From Limnohabitans sp. 2KL-51 (GTDB lineage: Bacteria; Pseudomonadota; Gammaproteobacteria; Burkholderiales; Burkholderiaceae_C): a stretch of 64,000 nt of DNA. The DNA lies in contig NZ_NESJ01000001.1 in NCBI RefSeq assembly GCF_003063645.1, forward strand, positions 248,001 to 312,000, in the 5' to 3' direction. Positions within the stretch are counted from its first letter, which is position 1, and each line of letters begins with the position of its first letter. A program made the position numbers and the translations under genes. Of this stretch, positions 1 to 9,951 are shown piece by piece. The notes under the pieces were generated by a model, which saw only the letters and a program-made list of their open reading frames with translations, did not search any database and had not been told where the DNA came from.

Positions 1-389
1 GCGTGGAGCTGCGCCGCAACTTGCTGGGCACAGGCCGCATTTCGCTGCTAATCGAGCCCGCACAGTTGGCCACAGCCGATGCGATTCTCGACATCTTGAG
101 CGAAAACCGGGAGCAGGTGGTGGTGGGTGTGAATGCATCGGGCCAGGTGCGAGAACTCCAACTGCGATTGCGTGTGAAGTTTCGTCTGCGCACCCCGCAA
201 GGCCTGAACCTGATCGAGCCCGTCGAACTGTCGCAGCAACGCGACCTGAGCTTCACCGAAACCGCGGCGCTGTCCAAGGAAATCGAACAAGCGACCATGT
301 ACCGCGACATGCAGACCGACATCGTGCAGCAGATCATGCGGCGACTGTCGGCCGTCAAGCCCCGCGCCGCGGCGACGGCCAAACCCTGA
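1..389 (+). CDS. lptE: LPS-assembly lipoprotein LptE, C-terminal part (5' truncated)
   Basis: This is the end of an open frame that runs in from outside the window; about 128 residues are visible. The sequence (RISLLIEPAQLATADAILD, later a TMYRDMQTDIVQQIMRRL helix near the end) fits the C-terminal half of LptE, the outer-membrane lipoprotein that plugs LptD and helps insert lipopolysaccharide. The signal peptide and lipobox lie upstream and cannot be checked. The stop is 8 bp before holA, and lptE-holA is a common betaproteobacterial pair, which supports the call. The GTG at position 3 should not be read as the true start. Confidence 0.85.
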   Translation, partial: VELRRNLLGTGRISLLIEPAQLATADAILDILSENREQVVVGVNASGQVRELQLRLRVKFRLRTPQGLNLIEPVELSQQRDLSFTETAALSKEIEQATMYRDMQTDIVQQIMRRLSAVKPRAAATAKP

Positions 390-397
390 GTCTCGCC

Positions 398-1450
398 ATG
401 CAACTGGCCTTGCCCCAGCTCGGTGCGCACCTGCAAAAAGGCTTGCGCAGTCTTTACATCTTGCACGGTGACGAACCCCTGATGCAGCAAGAGGCGGCCG
501 ATGCCATCCGCGCCAGCGCCCGTAATCAGGGCTACACCGAGCGCAGTGTGCACTCCGTATCAGGTGCCCATTTCGACTGGAGCGAGGTACTGGCCGCAGG
601 CGGCTCTCTCAGCCTGTTTGCCGACAAGCAAATCGTGGAGGTGCGCATCCCTTCGGGCAAACCTGGCAAGGAGGGCAGCACCGCGATCCAGCAATTGGCC
701 GTATCCACCCAGGACAACGACAGCACCTTGACCTTGATCATGCTGCCCAAACTGGACGCGGCCACGCGCAAAGGGGCTTGGTTTGCGGCCCTGGAAAACC
801 ATGGGGTGCTGATCGCCACGGACCCGGTCGAGCGCAATGCCTTGCCCCAGTGGATCGCCCAGCGATTGCAAATGCAGGGCCAAAGCGTGGAGGCGGGTGA
901 AGAAGGCCAGCGCACGCTGCAGTTTTTTGCCGACCGTGTTGAGGGCAATTTGCTGGCTGCACACCAAGAAATCCAGAAGCTGGGCTTGCTCTACCCAGCA
1001 GGCGAACTCAGTCAGGCGCAGGTCGAGTCGGCCGTGCTTAACGTGGCCCGCTACGACGTTTTCAAGCTGTCCGAATCGGTCTTGTCGGGGCAGGTGGCCC
1101 GGGTTCAGCGCATGCTCGACGGCTTGCAGGCCGAGGGCGAAGCGGCTGTGCTGGTGCACTACACCCTCGCGGAAGACATCCGTGCCATGAAACGTGTGAA
1201 AGACGCCATGGCTGCTGGCAAACCCCTGCCCGTGGCGATGCGCGAGCAGCGCGTCTGGGGGCCGCGTGAACGCTTGTTTGAGCGCGTGCTGCCGCGCATG
1301 ACCGAGGCCCGCTTGAACGGTTTGCTCCAAGCCGCCCATCAGGTGGACGGCATCGTCAAAGGGCTCAAAGTGCCCGACTGGCCCACTGAACCTTGGCAGG
1401 CGCTGCAGCGCCTGGCCGTGCGTTTTTCGCGTTTTTGTATCGTGCGCTGA
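398..1450 (+). CDS. holA: DNA polymerase III subunit delta
   Basis: The 350-residue product matches HolA, the clamp-loader subunit that opens the beta sliding clamp. The N-terminal part carries the typical LYILHGDEPLMQQEAADAIR segment, and the AAA-like fold and collar domain fill the usual length of about 340 residues. It starts at ATG 398, 8 bp after lptE, and is probably translated from the same message. The C-terminus ends in an Arg/Phe-rich tail. Nothing in the sequence looks broken. Confidence 0.93.
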   Translation: MQLALPQLGAHLQKGLRSLYILHGDEPLMQQEAADAIRASARNQGYTERSVHSVSGAHFDWSEVLAAGGSLSLFADKQIVEVRIPSGKPGKEGSTAIQQLAVSTQDNDSTLTLIMLPKLDAATRKGAWFAALENHGVLIATDPVERNALPQWIAQRLQMQGQSVEAGEEGQRTLQFFADRVEGNLLAAHQEIQKLGLLYPAGELSQAQVESAVLNVARYDVFKLSESVLSGQVARVQRMLDGLQAEGEAAVLVHYTLAEDIRAMKRVKDAMAAGKPLPVAMREQRVWGPRERLFERVLPRMTEARLNGLLQAAHQVDGIVKGLKVPDWPTEPWQALQRLAVRFSRFCIVR

Positions 1451-1529
1451 ACGCGCCAGCGGCCAATGACCCGCCAGGCGCATGGCAGGATGGTGCCAAA
1501 GTGTCTTTGGCTTCTGCGAAAATGTACCC

Positions 1530-2810
1530 ATGACCGAACTGAACACCGCTGAACACATGCAGGCCCTGGGCCTGCAGGCCAAAACGGCCTCTGCCCTGAT
1601 GGCCAAAGCCTCGGCTGCCACCAAAAACAAGGCTTTGCGGCATCTGGCCGCCTTGCTGCGCGAGAGCACCGATGCCTTGCAGTTGGACAACGCCAAAGAC
1701 TTGGAGCGCGCCCGCGCCGCCGGATTGGCCGAGCCGATGGTGGACCGCTTGAAATTGACCCCCCAAGTGCTGGAAACCTGCGCCCAAGGCTGCGAGCAAT
1801 TGGCCGCCATGCCCGACGTGATCGGCGAAATCATCGGCATGAAGCAGGTGCCCAGTGGCATCCGCGTGGGCCAGATGCGGGTGCCCATTGGCGTGTTTGG
1901 CATGATTTTCGAGAGCCGACCCAACGTGACCATCGAAGCAGCCAGCCTCTCCATCAAAAGCGGCAACGCCTGCATCCTGCGCGGTGGCTCTGAGGCCATC
2001 GAGTCGAACAAGGCGTTGGCGCTTCTGGTGCAGAAAGCCTTGACCGACAGCGGTTTGCCTGTGCAGGCCGTGCAACTGGTGCAAACCACCGACCGCGCCG
2101 CTGTAGGCCAGCTCATCACCATGCCGCAGTTTGTGGACGTGGTCATTCCTCGTGGCGGCAAGGGCCTGATCGAGCGCATCAGCGCTGAGGCCAAAGTGCC
2201 CGTCATCAAGCACTTGGATGGCAATTGCCACACCTATGTGGACGACCCGTGCGACATCGATATGGCCGTGATCGTGACCGACAACGCCAAAACCCAAAAG
2301 TACAGCCCCTGCAACGCGAGCGAAAGCTTGTTGGTGGCGCGGGGCGTAGCTGCTGAATTCCTGCCCAAAATAGGCGCGATTTACGCTGCCAAAGGGGTTG
2401 AGATGCGCTGCTGCCCCAAGGCCAAGGCCATTTTGAGCCAGGTCTCCAAAGCCACACTCAAGGACGCCACCGAGCAGGACTGGTTCGAGGAATACCTCGC
2501 CCCCATCATCAGCATCAAGGTGGTCGAAGGCGTGGATGAGGCGATTGCCCACATCAACCATTACAGCAGCCACCACACCGATGCCATCTTGACGCGCGAT
2601 CACATTCACGCCCAGCGCTTTTTGCGCGAGGTCGACTCGGCCAGCGTCATGGTCAACACCAGCACCCGCTTTGCGGACGGCTTTGAATACGGGCTGGGTG
2701 CAGAAATCGGCATCAGCACCGACAAGTTCCACGCTCGGGGGCCGGTCGGCATCGAAGGCCTGACCTCACTCAAGTACGTGGTGCTGGGCGAGGGCGAGGT
2801 GCGCGGTTGA
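1530..2810 (+). CDS. proA: Gamma-glutamyl phosphate reductase (proline biosynthesis)
   Basis: ProA reduces L-glutamate 5-phosphate with NADPH to glutamate 5-semialdehyde, the second step of proline synthesis. The 426-residue product has the aldehyde-dehydrogenase fold signatures: [18 protein letters not shown], the glycine-rich [14 protein letters not shown] segment and a cysteine in [13 protein letters not shown] at the catalytic position. An in-frame ATG at 1482 exists, but [14 protein letters not shown] at 1530 gives the family length and is preferred. It lies 79 bp after holA on the same strand. Confidence 0.95.
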   Translation: MTELNTAEHMQALGLQAKTASALMAKASAATKNKALRHLAALLRESTDALQLDNAKDLERARAAGLAEPMVDRLKLTPQVLETCAQGCEQLAAMPDVIGEIIGMKQVPSGIRVGQMRVPIGVFGMIFESRPNVTIEAASLSIKSGNACILRGGSEAIESNKALALLVQKALTDSGLPVQAVQLVQTTDRAAVGQLITMPQFVDVVIPRGGKGLIERISAEAKVPVIKHLDGNCHTYVDDPCDIDMAVIVTDNAKTQKYSPCNASESLLVARGVAAEFLPKIGAIYAAKGVEMRCCPKAKAILSQVSKATLKDATEQDWFEEYLAPIISIKVVEGVDEAIAHINHYSSHHTDAILTRDHIHAQRFLREVDSASVMVNTSTRFADGFEYGLGAEIGISTDKFHARGPVGIEGLTSLKYVVLGEGEVRG

Positions 2811-2931
2811 GTGCCGCAACTTAAGTGCACATGTACTTGGCCTGGCAGCACAGTGTCCGTTATGCGCTTGCAATGGCGCCGACCGGCCCCATATGATTTT
2901 TCTGTTTTGACCTGTTTTTGCCCGATAAAGG

Positions 2932-4233
2932 ATGCCCATGGTTCCCCATCTCGTCACCGCCCTGACCGGCCCCATCAATGAGCTGGAGCAACGCATTCTG
3001 GACTCCATGCCTGCCATTGAGCGCTGGTTCCGTCTGGAGTGGATGGAGCACACCCCGCCGTTCTATACCTCGGTGGACATCCGCAACGCCGGTTTCAAGC
3101 TGGCCCCCGTGGACACCAACCTCTACCCCGGTGGCTGGAACAACTTGACGCCTGAAATGCTGCCTTTGGCCGTGCAGGCTGCCCAAGCGGCCATCGAAAA
3201 GATCTGCCCCGAGGCCAAAAACCTGCTGATCATTCCCGAGAACCACACGCGCAATACCTTTTATTTGGCCAACGTAGTTCAGCTGCAGCGTATCTTCCAT
3301 ATGGCGGGCCTGAACGTGCGCCTTGGTTCGATCAACCCTGAAATCAAGGAAGCCACGGTCATTGAGCTGCACAATGGTGAAAGTGTGACGCTGGAGCCGG
3401 TGGTGCGCACTCAGCACCGCTTGGGCCTGAAAGACTTTGACCCCTGCACCATCTTGCTGAACAACGACCTGTCGGCTGGGGCCCCGGGCATTTTGGAAGA
3501 GCTGCACGAGCAATTTTTGCTGCCACCCCTGCATGCGGGCTGGAGCGTGCGTCGCAAAACCAAGCATTTTCAGAGTTACGAAGAAGTGGCCAAGCGTTTT
3601 GGCAAGTTGTTGGGCATTGACCCTTGGCTCATCAACCCGATGTTCAGCCAGTGCGGCGATGTGAACTTTGCCGAAGGCACGGGCATGGACTGCTTGCGCA
3701 GCAATGTGGATGCCTTGCTGACGAAAATCAAGCGCAAATACAAGGAATACGGCATCAACGAAAAGCCTTTTGTGGTGGTCAAAGCCGACAACGGCACCTA
3801 TGGCATGGGCATCATGACGGTGCGCGATGTGGCGGACTTGGACGTCCTGAACCGCAAAACCCGCAACAAGATGAACGTCATCAAGGACGGTCAGACCGTC
3901 AATGACGTGATCATCCAGGAAGGCGTGCTGACCAATGAGCGCATCAACGACGCCGTGGCCGAGCCGGTGGTGTACATGATGGACCGCTATGTGGTGGGCG
4001 GTTTTTACCGTGTGCACGCCGAGCGCGGCGTGGACGAAAACCTGAATGCCCCGGGGGCCAGCTTTGTGCCCTTGGCATTTGCCGATACGCCGCACCTGCC
4101 CCAGCCAGGTGTCAAACCCGGTGCCAGCGTGCCCAACCGCTTTTACATGTACGGCGTGATTGGCCGCCTGGCCATGCTGGCCGCCAGCTACGAGCTCGAA
4201 GCTACCGACCCCGAGGCCGAGGTGTACGACTGA
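2932..4233 (+). CDS. gshA: Glutamate-cysteine ligase, proteobacterial 433-residue type
   Basis: This enzyme makes gamma-glutamylcysteine from glutamate, cysteine and ATP, the first step of glutathione synthesis. The 433-residue product belongs to the glutamate-cysteine ligase type found in beta- and some gammaproteobacteria, which differs from the enterobacterial GshA. The whole-length match (RWFRLEWMEHTPPFYTSVDIRNAGFKLAPVD at the start, PFVVVKADNGTYGMGIMTVRD in the ATP-grasp-like centre) is the basis. An AAAGGA purine stretch just precedes ATG 2932; ATG 2938 is an alternative. The gshB partner is not next to it; kup follows instead. Confidence 0.9.
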   Translation: MPMVPHLVTALTGPINELEQRILDSMPAIERWFRLEWMEHTPPFYTSVDIRNAGFKLAPVDTNLYPGGWNNLTPEMLPLAVQAAQAAIEKICPEAKNLLIIPENHTRNTFYLANVVQLQRIFHMAGLNVRLGSINPEIKEATVIELHNGESVTLEPVVRTQHRLGLKDFDPCTILLNNDLSAGAPGILEELHEQFLLPPLHAGWSVRRKTKHFQSYEEVAKRFGKLLGIDPWLINPMFSQCGDVNFAEGTGMDCLRSNVDALLTKIKRKYKEYGINEKPFVVVKADNGTYGMGIMTVRDVADLDVLNRKTRNKMNVIKDGQTVNDVIIQEGVLTNERINDAVAEPVVYMMDRYVVGGFYRVHAERGVDENLNAPGASFVPLAFADTPHLPQPGVKPGASVPNRFYMYGVIGRLAMLAASYELEATDPEAEVYD

Positions 4234-4400
4234 AGAGACAGTTTTTGGCGTTTCGGTGACCTGAAATGTGTGATTTGGGTGATTTCAGGCCTTGCTTATT
4301 TTTTGAAGTCGTCAAAAGTTGCTGCGCTGCAACATATTTGCCAATGAGGCCATGACAAACTGGCTGGCGTGGGCGCAAAATGGGGCGCATCTCAGTCACC

Positions 4401-4429
4401 AAGCCTGACTTCTGTCAGGCTTTTTTTTT
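4401..4429 (+). terminator. Intrinsic terminator hairpin touching the kup start codon
   Basis: A perfect 9-bp stem (AAGCCTGAC, 4401-4409, with GTCAGGCTT, 4414-4422) closes a TTCT loop and runs into nine T residues (4421-4429). The last T is followed directly by GTG 4430, the kup start. It can end gshA transcription, but any transcript started upstream would also stop here before kup. Confidence 0.85.
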
Positions 4430-6298
4430 GTGTCCTCAACAAAATCCTCACTCGCCGCCCTGACCTTGGGCGCCATAGGCGTGGTTTACGGCGACATCGG
4501 CACCAGCGTGCTGTACGCCATGAAAGAGGTCTTTGGCTCCGGCCATGTGCCCTTCACACACGACAACGTGTACGGCATCCTCTCCATCTTCTTCTGGACC
4601 CTGACCACCATCGTGTCGGTCAAGTACGTGGTGCTGGTGTTGCGGGCCGACAACCATGGCGAGGGCGGTCTGGTGGCCATGCTGGCCTTGGCTTCGCAAT
4701 CGGTCAAAGACAAACCCCAGCTGCGCAAGGTGTTGCTGATCGTGGGCATCTTTGGCACCTGCCTTTTTTATGGCGACGGGGTGATCACCCCCGCCATTTC
4801 GGTGCTGTCTGCGGTGGAAGGCCTGGAGGTCATTTCACCCACGTTCAAAAAATATGTCATTCCACTCACGCTGGTGATTTTGTTTGGTTTGTTTTGGGTG
4901 CAAAAACGCGGCACTGCGGGCATTGGCAAGTTCTTTGGCCCCATCACCTTGATTTGGTTTGCCACCATCGCTGTGCTGGGGGTGTCCCACATCGTGCACC
5001 ACCCCGAAATTTTGCTGGCCATCAGCCCCCACTACGCCTTGGGCTTCATGTGGGACAACCCCGGTACCACCTTCATCATTTTGGGGGCGGTGGTCTTGTG
5101 CGTCACGGGTGGCGAAGCGCTTTACGCCGATTTGGGCCACTTCGGTAAAAAACCGATCCGCCTGGCTTGGTTCAGCGTGGTCATGCCTTGCCTGACCTTG
5201 AACTATTTTGGCCAAGGCGCTTTGCTTTTGGCCAAGCCCGAAGCCGTGAAAAACCCGTTTTTCATGATGGCCCCCGACTGGGCCTTGGTGCCCTTGGTGG
5301 GTCTGGCCACCATGGCCACGGTCATCGCTTCGCAAGCGCTGATCACCGGCGCTTTCAGCGTGACCAAACAGGTCATTCAATTGGGCTATCTGCCGCGCTT
5401 GCAGGTGCAACACACCAGCGAAACCGACACCGGACAAATCTACATGCCTTTCGTCAACTGGGGCTTGTTTGTCGCCATCGTGCTGGCGGTGGTCATGTTC
5501 AAGTCGTCGAGCAACCTGGCGGCGGCCTATGGCATTGCGGTGTGCACCGACATGCTGATCACCACGGTGCTCACCTTTTTCGTGATCCGCTACGCCTGGA
5601 AGTTGCCACTGGTGCTGTGCATTGGGGCAACGGGCTTTTTCTTTGTGGTCGATCTGGCGTTTTGGGCGTCCAACATGCTCAAATTGTTCGACGGGGGATG
5701 GTTCCCGCTGCTCATCGGCGCGGCGGTGTTCACACTGATGCTCACCTGGCACGATGGCCGTCGCATGCTCAATGACTCTTTGCGCTCGGACGCTTTGCGT
5801 CTGACGGATTTTTTGGAGGCGGTGTTCATTTCGCCGCCGGTACGGGTGGAAGGCACGGCCGTGTTTCTGACGGCTGAGTCTGGCAATGTGCCCAACGCCT
5901 TGCTGCACAACCTCAAGCACAACAAGGTTTTGCATGAGCGCAACCTGTTTGTTACCGTGCGCAGCCACGAGGTGCCGCGCATCGACGCCCACCAGCGTCT
6001 GGACGTGACACCGCTGGGGCATGACTGCTGGCAAGTCCTCGTCAACTACGGCTTCAAGGACAATCCCGACTTGCCATCGGCACTGGCCGTCATTGAGGAT
6101 GACGGCTACAAGCTCGATCCCATGACGACCAGTTATTTCTTGTCGCGCGACATCGTGATCCCGACGATCGGCGGGGGCATGGCAACTTGGCGTGAAAAAT
6201 TGTTTGCCAACATGCACCACAACGCCAGCGGTGCTGCCGCGTTTTTGAACCTGCCCACCAATGCGGTGGTCGAGCTGGGCTCCAAAATCGAAATCTGA
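4430..6298 (+). CDS. kup: Low-affinity potassium transporter Kup (KUP/HAK/KT family)
   Basis: Kup takes up K+ with protons across the inner membrane. The 622-residue product has the family N-terminus ([25 protein letters not shown]), about 12 hydrophobic segments up to residue ~430 and the cytosolic C-terminal domain ending at KIEI. The conserved motif begins only about 10 codons after GTG 4430, so no later start fits. That start has no Shine-Dalgarno sequence because an intrinsic-terminator hairpin occupies the bases in front of it, which makes expression of this gene unusual. The esterase gene follows after 6 bp. Confidence 0.95.
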   Translation: MSSTKSSLAALTLGAIGVVYGDIGTSVLYAMKEVFGSGHVPFTHDNVYGILSIFFWTLTTIVSVKYVVLVLRADNHGEGGLVAMLALASQSVKDKPQLRKVLLIVGIFGTCLFYGDGVITPAISVLSAVEGLEVISPTFKKYVIPLTLVILFGLFWVQKRGTAGIGKFFGPITLIWFATIAVLGVSHIVHHPEILLAISPHYALGFMWDNPGTTFIILGAVVLCVTGGEALYADLGHFGKKPIRLAWFSVVMPCLTLNYFGQGALLLAKPEAVKNPFFMMAPDWALVPLVGLATMATVIASQALITGAFSVTKQVIQLGYLPRLQVQHTSETDTGQIYMPFVNWGLFVAIVLAVVMFKSSSNLAAAYGIAVCTDMLITTVLTFFVIRYAWKLPLVLCIGATGFFFVVDLAFWASNMLKLFDGGWFPLLIGAAVFTLMLTWHDGRRMLNDSLRSDALRLTDFLEAVFISPPVRVEGTAVFLTAESGNVPNALLHNLKHNKVLHERNLFVTVRSHEVPRIDAHQRLDVTPLGHDCWQVLVNYGFKDNPDLPSALAVIEDDGYKLDPMTTSYFLSRDIVIPTIGGGMATWREKLFANMHHNASGAAAFLNLPTNAVVELGSKIEI

Positions 6299-6304
6299 GG
6301 CTCC

Positions 6305-6889
6305 GTGCGCACCACCCATTTGCTCTACCTGCACGGTTTCAGGTCGTCACCTCAGTCGGTCAAGGCCCAAATCATGGCCAAGTGGGTGCAGGCCCGGCAC
6401 CCCGGTGTGACCTGGTGGTGTCCGCAATTGCCCGCGTCGCCCGCGCAAGCGATTGACTTGTTGCTGCAGGGCACAGCCGCTTGGCCACGAGAGCAGATGG
6501 CGGTCATGGGCTCTTCGCTTGGCGGTTTTTATGCCGCCTGGCTGTCGGCTCATTGGGGTGTTCGTGCGGTGCTCATCAACCCGGCCGTGCACCCCTCGCG
6601 TGATCTGGCGCGCTACATCGGCGAACACCCGGTCTGGCAAGACCCGGCGCAAAGCATTTTTTTTGAGTCGGGTTATGTGCAAGAGCTCAAAGTGCTTGAA
6701 AGTCAGCCCTTGCCAACCTGCCCCGCCACGCTGGCCTTGATCGCCAAGGGCGATGAGGTGCTGGACTGGCGCGAAATGCTGGCCCGCCACCAGGCTGGGC
6801 AGGTGCGCCTGATCGAGGGCAGCGACCATGCCCTATGTGATTTTGACGAGCACTTGCCGCAAATCCTTGAATTTCTGCAGCTGGCATGA
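6305..6889 (+). CDS. YqiA-type alpha/beta-hydrolase esterase
   Basis: The 194-residue product is a compact alpha/beta hydrolase of the YqiA/UPF0227 family. LLYLHGFRSSP gives the oxyanion-side motif, GSSLGGFYA the nucleophile elbow (G-x-S-x-G, serine near residue 75), KGDEVLDWREM the acid loop and EGSDHALCDF the catalytic histidine. YqiA in Escherichia coli hydrolyses short acyl esters; the physiological substrate is not known. It starts with GTG 6305, 6 bp after kup, and runs up to the exoribonuclease gene, so the genes are probably co-transcribed. Confidence 0.85.
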   Translation: MRTTHLLYLHGFRSSPQSVKAQIMAKWVQARHPGVTWWCPQLPASPAQAIDLLLQGTAAWPREQMAVMGSSLGGFYAAWLSAHWGVRAVLINPAVHPSRDLARYIGEHPVWQDPAQSIFFESGYVQELKVLESQPLPTCPATLALIAKGDEVLDWREMLARHQAGQVRLIEGSDHALCDFDEHLPQILEFLQLA

Positions 6890-6933
6890 AGCCGAGCGGG
6901 CCGAATGGCCGGGTGGCATGGGAAAATCAAGCC

Positions 6934-8997
6934 ATGTACGTATTATTTGAAGATGCCGGCAAATTCATGGCCGGACGGATCATGGCCGAAGCCGAGGCTT
7001 CCGCGCAGGTCGAACTCGACTCCGGTAAACGGGTCAAGGTCAAATCGGCCCACATGCTGCTCAGGTTCGACAAACCGACCCCGGCAGTTTTGCTGGCCGA
7101 GGCTGGGGTGCTGAGCCAGACCATCGAGTTGGAACTGGCTTACGAATGCGCCCCGGACGAGGAGTTCGGCTTTGTCGACCTGGCCACAGACTATTTCAGC
7201 AACAACGCCACCACCACTGAGCAGGTGGCTGCCCTGCTGTGCTTGCACGAAGCACCGCATTACTTTCGCCGGGGCGGTGCCAAAGGGCGCTTTCGCAAAG
7301 CCCCTGCCGAAATCGTGCAGCAGGCCTTGCAGGCCATCGAAAAGAAAAAGCAGGTTCAGGCCCAGATCGAAGCCTGGTCGGCCGATCTGGTGGCGGGCAC
7401 TTGCCCCGAGTCGATTCGCGAGCAGCTCTACAAAATCCTGTTTCGACCCGACAAAAACACCTCCGAGTACAAGGCTGTGGTCGAGGCCAGCAAAAGCAGC
7501 CAGACAGCACCTTTGGACTTGTTGCAAAACGCTGGGGCCATCGCTTCGCCCTGGGATTTTCATTGGCAACGGTTTTTGTTTGACCTGTTCCCCAAGGGCA
7601 CGGGCTTTCCCCCCTTGCAAGCGCCTGCCATCACAGACGACTTGCCGCTGGCCCCGGTGCAGGCGTTTTCGATTGACGATTCGCACACCACCGAAATCGA
7701 CGACGCCCTGTCTCTTCAAGGATTGGGAACGGGCACGGTCACCGTGGGCATCCACATTGCTGCGCCCGGACTGGCGCTGAGCCCTGGCGGTCCGGTGGAC
7801 TTGCTTGGCCGCGCACGCCTGTCCACCGTTTACATGCCCGGCTACAAAATCACCATGCTGCCCGACAGCGTGGTGCAGGCCTACACCCTGATCGAAGGGC
7901 GTGACTGCCCGGCGGTGTCCTTGTATGTGAGCTTTAGCGAAGACAAGCTGGAGGTGCAAAGCGCTGTCACCCGTCTGGAGCGCGTGCCGATTTTGGTCAA
8001 CTTGCGCCACGACCAGTTGGACGAACGCATCACCCGCGAATGGCTGGAGGGCGAAGACCTAAGCGACCACGCCGATGTGCCGGTCAGCCGCGCCACGCTG
8101 GCGTTTTACTGGCGTCTGGCGCAAACGCTCAAGGCGCGGCGCGAAGTGGTGCGGGGCAAGCCCGAAAACTTCAACCGCCCGGACTACAGCTTCAAGCTTG
8201 AGCGGGACAGCAACGACACGCCCCCCACGGGCAACGAGACGGTGTTGATCGGCACCCGCAAACGCGGTGCGCCGCTCGATTTGATGGTGGCCGAGGCCAT
8301 GATCTTGGCCAACAGTACCTGGGGCCAGTGGATGGCCAGCTTGGGTGTGCCTGGCATCTATCGCAGCCAGGCCAGTCTGGCGCCTGGGGTGAAGGTGCGC
8401 ATGGGTACCAAGGCGTTGCCGCATGCCGGCATTGGGGTGCCCAGCTACGCCTGGAGCACTTCGCCGCTGCGCCGTTACACCGACCTGGTCAACCAGTGGC
8501 AAATCATCGCCTGCGCCAAGCATGGCGCCACGGCCGCGCTGGCCGCGCCCTTCAAACCCAAAGATGCCGAGTTGTTTTCCATCATCAGCGGTTTTGATGC
8601 AGCCTACAGCGCCTACAACAGCGTGCAGTCCAGCATGGAGCGCTACTGGACGCTGCGCCATGTGCAGCAGCACAGCATCGAGGAGCTGGACGCCAGCCTG
8701 GTTAAGGAGATGGGCGGTGGCATCTGGTTGGTGCGCGCCGACGCCTTGCCATTGATGTTCAGCGTTATGGGCGCACACAACTTGCCACGCGGTGCACGCG
8801 TGCGCGTCAAGCTGGCCGACGTGGACCTGATGGCCCTGGATGTGCGCGGCACCGTGCTCGCGCACTTGGATGCCGAGGGCCCAGGTGCGGGTGCCGAAGA
8901 AGCTGAACAAGAGGCCGAGGACGATGACAACCTTCCCGCGGGCCCGGTGACCATCGCGGTGGACCTGAACGACAGCACACCCCTCAATGCGACCTGA
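6934..8997 (+). CDS. RNase II-family (RNB domain) 3'-5' exoribonuclease
   Basis: The 687-residue product has the RNB catalytic domain. The aspartate cluster lies in FSIDDSHTTEIDDALSLQG, and the later SPLRRYTDLVNQWQ segment is the usual RNA-contact motif. It degrades single-stranded RNA 3' to 5'. An in-frame ATG at 6886 overlaps the esterase gene; MYVLFEDAGKFMAGRI at 6934 is the natural start for this beta-proteobacterial subfamily. The acidic tail (EEAEQEAEDDDNLP) follows the S1-like region. The end overlaps the tonB-like gene by 11 bp. It is smaller than RNase R and closer to RNase II. Confidence 0.88.
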   Translation: MYVLFEDAGKFMAGRIMAEAEASAQVELDSGKRVKVKSAHMLLRFDKPTPAVLLAEAGVLSQTIELELAYECAPDEEFGFVDLATDYFSNNATTTEQVAALLCLHEAPHYFRRGGAKGRFRKAPAEIVQQALQAIEKKKQVQAQIEAWSADLVAGTCPESIREQLYKILFRPDKNTSEYKAVVEASKSSQTAPLDLLQNAGAIASPWDFHWQRFLFDLFPKGTGFPPLQAPAITDDLPLAPVQAFSIDDSHTTEIDDALSLQGLGTGTVTVGIHIAAPGLALSPGGPVDLLGRARLSTVYMPGYKITMLPDSVVQAYTLIEGRDCPAVSLYVSFSEDKLEVQSAVTRLERVPILVNLRHDQLDERITREWLEGEDLSDHADVPVSRATLAFYWRLAQTLKARREVVRGKPENFNRPDYSFKLERDSNDTPPTGNETVLIGTRKRGAPLDLMVAEAMILANSTWGQWMASLGVPGIYRSQASLAPGVKVRMGTKALPHAGIGVPSYAWSTSPLRRYTDLVNQWQIIACAKHGATAALAAPFKPKDAELFSIISGFDAAYSAYNSVQSSMERYWTLRHVQQHSIEELDASLVKEMGGGIWLVRADALPLMFSVMGAHNLPRGARVRVKLADVDLMALDVRGTVLAHLDAEGPGAGAEEAEQEAEDDDNLPAGPVTIAVDLNDSTPLNAT

Positions 8998-9916
8998 GAA
9001 AAAATCACAGTCCACCAGAGTGGCTCGCCCCACTGCGGGTCGTTTGCAGCTTTCATCACACCGGGGCCTGAGTTGGGCATTGGGCCTGTCTGTGGCTGTT
9101 CATGCGGGTTTGTTGGGATTCCGGTTTGCGGCACCCGAGGCCTACAACCGTGTCTTTCAGGACACCCCGCTGGAAGTGATTTTGGTCAATGCGCGCAGTC
9201 AGGAACGTCCCCAGGAAGCCCAGGCCTTGGCCCAGGTGCGTCTGGCTGGCGGCGGCGAGGTGCCCCAGGTGCGCATGTCCAGCTCGCCCTTGCCACCTGC
9301 GATGAACGCTGACCCGGGCATGGACCTCAGCGCGACCCAAAAAAAAATTGAAGTGCTCAAAATGCAGCAGATGCGTTTGTTGACACAACTCAAGGATGAG
9401 TTGGCCGTGCTCACACGTGAAAATGCAGGCGACAAGACCGACAGCCCTGATCGTGAGGCCAAGGTGCAACGTCAGCAACAACTGGCACGCCAGTTGGCGC
9501 AAATCGAGCAACGCGTGGAACAAACCCAGGGCGCGGCCCGCAAGCGTTACATCAGCCCTGCCACGCAAGAGGTGGTGTATGCGATTTACTACGACAAAAT
9601 GCGCCGCACCATCGAGTACCGAGGCACCTTGAACTTCCCGGAAGCAGCAGGGGAAAAACTTTATGGTCAGCTGACCATGGTGATCACGGTGGACAGTCGG
9701 GGGCAGTTGCTGAGCACCGAAGTAGCCCGCTCGTCGGGCCAGCCCTTGCTCGATGAACGTGCTGTAGCCATTGTTCGCAATGCCGCACCGTTTGGCAATT
9801 TCGACACCCAAATGCGTGCCCAGGCCGATCAAATCGTGGTCGTCACGCGCTTTAACTTTTCGCGCGATGACACATTGGGAACCAAGATGATGGCGGCCGA
9901 ACAGGGCAAACCATGA
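8987..9916 (+). CDS. TonB-family energy transducer
   Basis: The 309-residue protein has a short cytosolic head, one membrane anchor (LSWALGLSVAVHAGLLGF, about residues 28-45), a PLEVILVNA segment, a coiled-coil stretch rich in Gln/Leu (KIEVLKMQQMRLLTQLKDEL) and a C-terminal TonB-like domain (YRGTLNFPEAAGEKLYGQLTMVI). It should span the periplasm and pass proton-motive force to an outer-membrane partner, but no ExbB, ExbD or receptor gene is near. It overlaps the exoribonuclease gene by 11 bp, so translation is likely coupled. Confidence 0.82.
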   Translation: MRPEKKSQSTRVARPTAGRLQLSSHRGLSWALGLSVAVHAGLLGFRFAAPEAYNRVFQDTPLEVILVNARSQERPQEAQALAQVRLAGGGEVPQVRMSSSPLPPAMNADPGMDLSATQKKIEVLKMQQMRLLTQLKDELAVLTRENAGDKTDSPDREAKVQRQQQLARQLAQIEQRVEQTQGAARKRYISPATQEVVYAIYYDKMRRTIEYRGTLNFPEAAGEKLYGQLTMVITVDSRGQLLSTEVARSSGQPLLDERAVAIVRNAAPFGNFDTQMRAQADQIVVVTRFNFSRDDTLGTKMMAAEQGKP

Positions 9917-9951
9917 CGCGTTCGAACAGACGCCACAAGGAGAAGGGTTGA
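9913..9951 (+). other. 12-codon frame coupled at both ends between tonB-like and mtgA
   Basis: ATG 9913 overlaps the tonB-like stop as ATGA, and the frame (MTRSNRRHKEKG) ends in a TGA that overlaps the mtgA ATG as TGATG. The AAGGAGAAGGG ribosome site for mtgA lies within it. It may be chance or the scar of a lost gene; I do not claim it is a functional peptide. Confidence 0.25.

Noticed and set aside
1365-2732. A 455-codon minus-strand frame opposite proA
   Set aside because: It shadows the conserved ProA frame and shows no family similarity or ribosome site.
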